In this document: positions 63,801 through 64,000 of the stretch, in pieces | How positions within the stretch are numbered: position 1 is the stretch's first letter | Layout: every line of letters begins with the position of its first letter | Notes under the pieces: model-generated | Database searches by the model: none | Told to the model about the DNA's origin: nothing | What the model saw: the letters and a program-made list of their open reading frames with translations, nothing else | NCBI GenBank assembly: GCA_035610835.1 | Contig: CM069452.1 | Coordinates: forward strand, 72,822,919 to 72,886,918 | Origin: Ophiura sarsii | Lineage: Eukaryota; Echinodermata; Ophiuroidea; Amphilepidida; Ophiuridae | Direction: 5' to 3' | Length of the DNA: 64,000 nt | Program-made: the position numbers and the translations under genes

Positions 63801-64000
63801 ATATATGCCTGCGGTAGGTGACGTCATCGAGGCAATGCAGCAGCACGTGCGTGGAGATAGTTTCTGGCAGTGAGATTTAGTGAGATTCAGTGGGGTTAGG
63901 GTTAAATGATAAACATCATATGCAAAAAATGAGCAATATTTACAAAATGGTAACAAAGAGAGCAAGAGGTCTGTACTGTTAATAAGTGCTTGGTATTTTC
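63801..64000. other. Right edge of window, nothing recognised
   Basis: Short unassigned stretch. A single GGGTTAGGGTTA lies at 63894-63906. Confidence 0.35.

Overview
This window is animal nuclear DNA, intron-rich and crowded with transposon remnants. A perfect TTAGGG tract, U2- and U12-type introns, tRNA-derived SINEs, LINE relics and many miniature inverted-repeat elements (MITEs) suggest an invertebrate deuterostome such as an echinoderm or hemichordate. That placement is an inference; no marker in the window fixes the species. Nothing prokaryotic or viral was seen.

Two protein-coding genes can be supported. On the minus strand, 6652-7848 encodes a 398-residue protein ending in two C2H2 zinc fingers of the PRDM8/ZNF488 type. 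On the plus strand, 23163-45715 is the complete CLP1 gene (RNA 5'-hydroxyl kinase of the tRNA-splicing and mRNA 3'-end machineries). It has 12 exons, 1278 coding bases and a predicted 425 residues, the same length as human CLP1, and the P-loop lysine falls at residue 127 as in human. Only the first exon is a weaker call.

The most unusual feature is inside CLP1. Intron 3 has the hallmarks of a minor-spliceosome (U12) AT-AC intron. The exon after it, exon 4, is followed by 34 further near-identical copies of itself in tandem (about 6.2 kb). Every copy keeps the exon ends, but only the first keeps the U12 branch site, because the duplication breakpoint cuts through it. A 1.6-kb block of this array was itself duplicated, and a 682-bp inverted-repeat element then landed in one block only. 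Two other CLP1 exons are also partly duplicated with their 5' splice sites: exon 10 (nine copies, 106-bp period) and exon 2 (one decayed copy).

Layout: 1-2790 is a CR1-like LINE relic split by a TA-flanked inverted-repeat element. 2800-6050 holds several MITEs and hairpins. 6.6-7.9 kb is the zinc-finger gene. 8-16 kb contains dispersed repeats, poly-C/poly-G tracts and a second TA-flanked element with another nested inside. 16-22 kb carries six copies of one TTAA-flanked MITE family and three related hexamer arrays (TTAGAG, GTGAGA, TTAGGG). 23-46.7 kb is CLP1 with transposons in its introns and a MITE-derived 66-bp minisatellite in its 3' region. 47-64 kb is intergenic: nested MITEs, a palindromic satellite, a multiply interrupted LINE, a tandem repeat with nuclear-receptor half-sites, and a hAT-like element filled by a 225-bp tandem repeat.

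All coordinates and copy counts were made by eye; homology statements rest on recalled family features, not searches.
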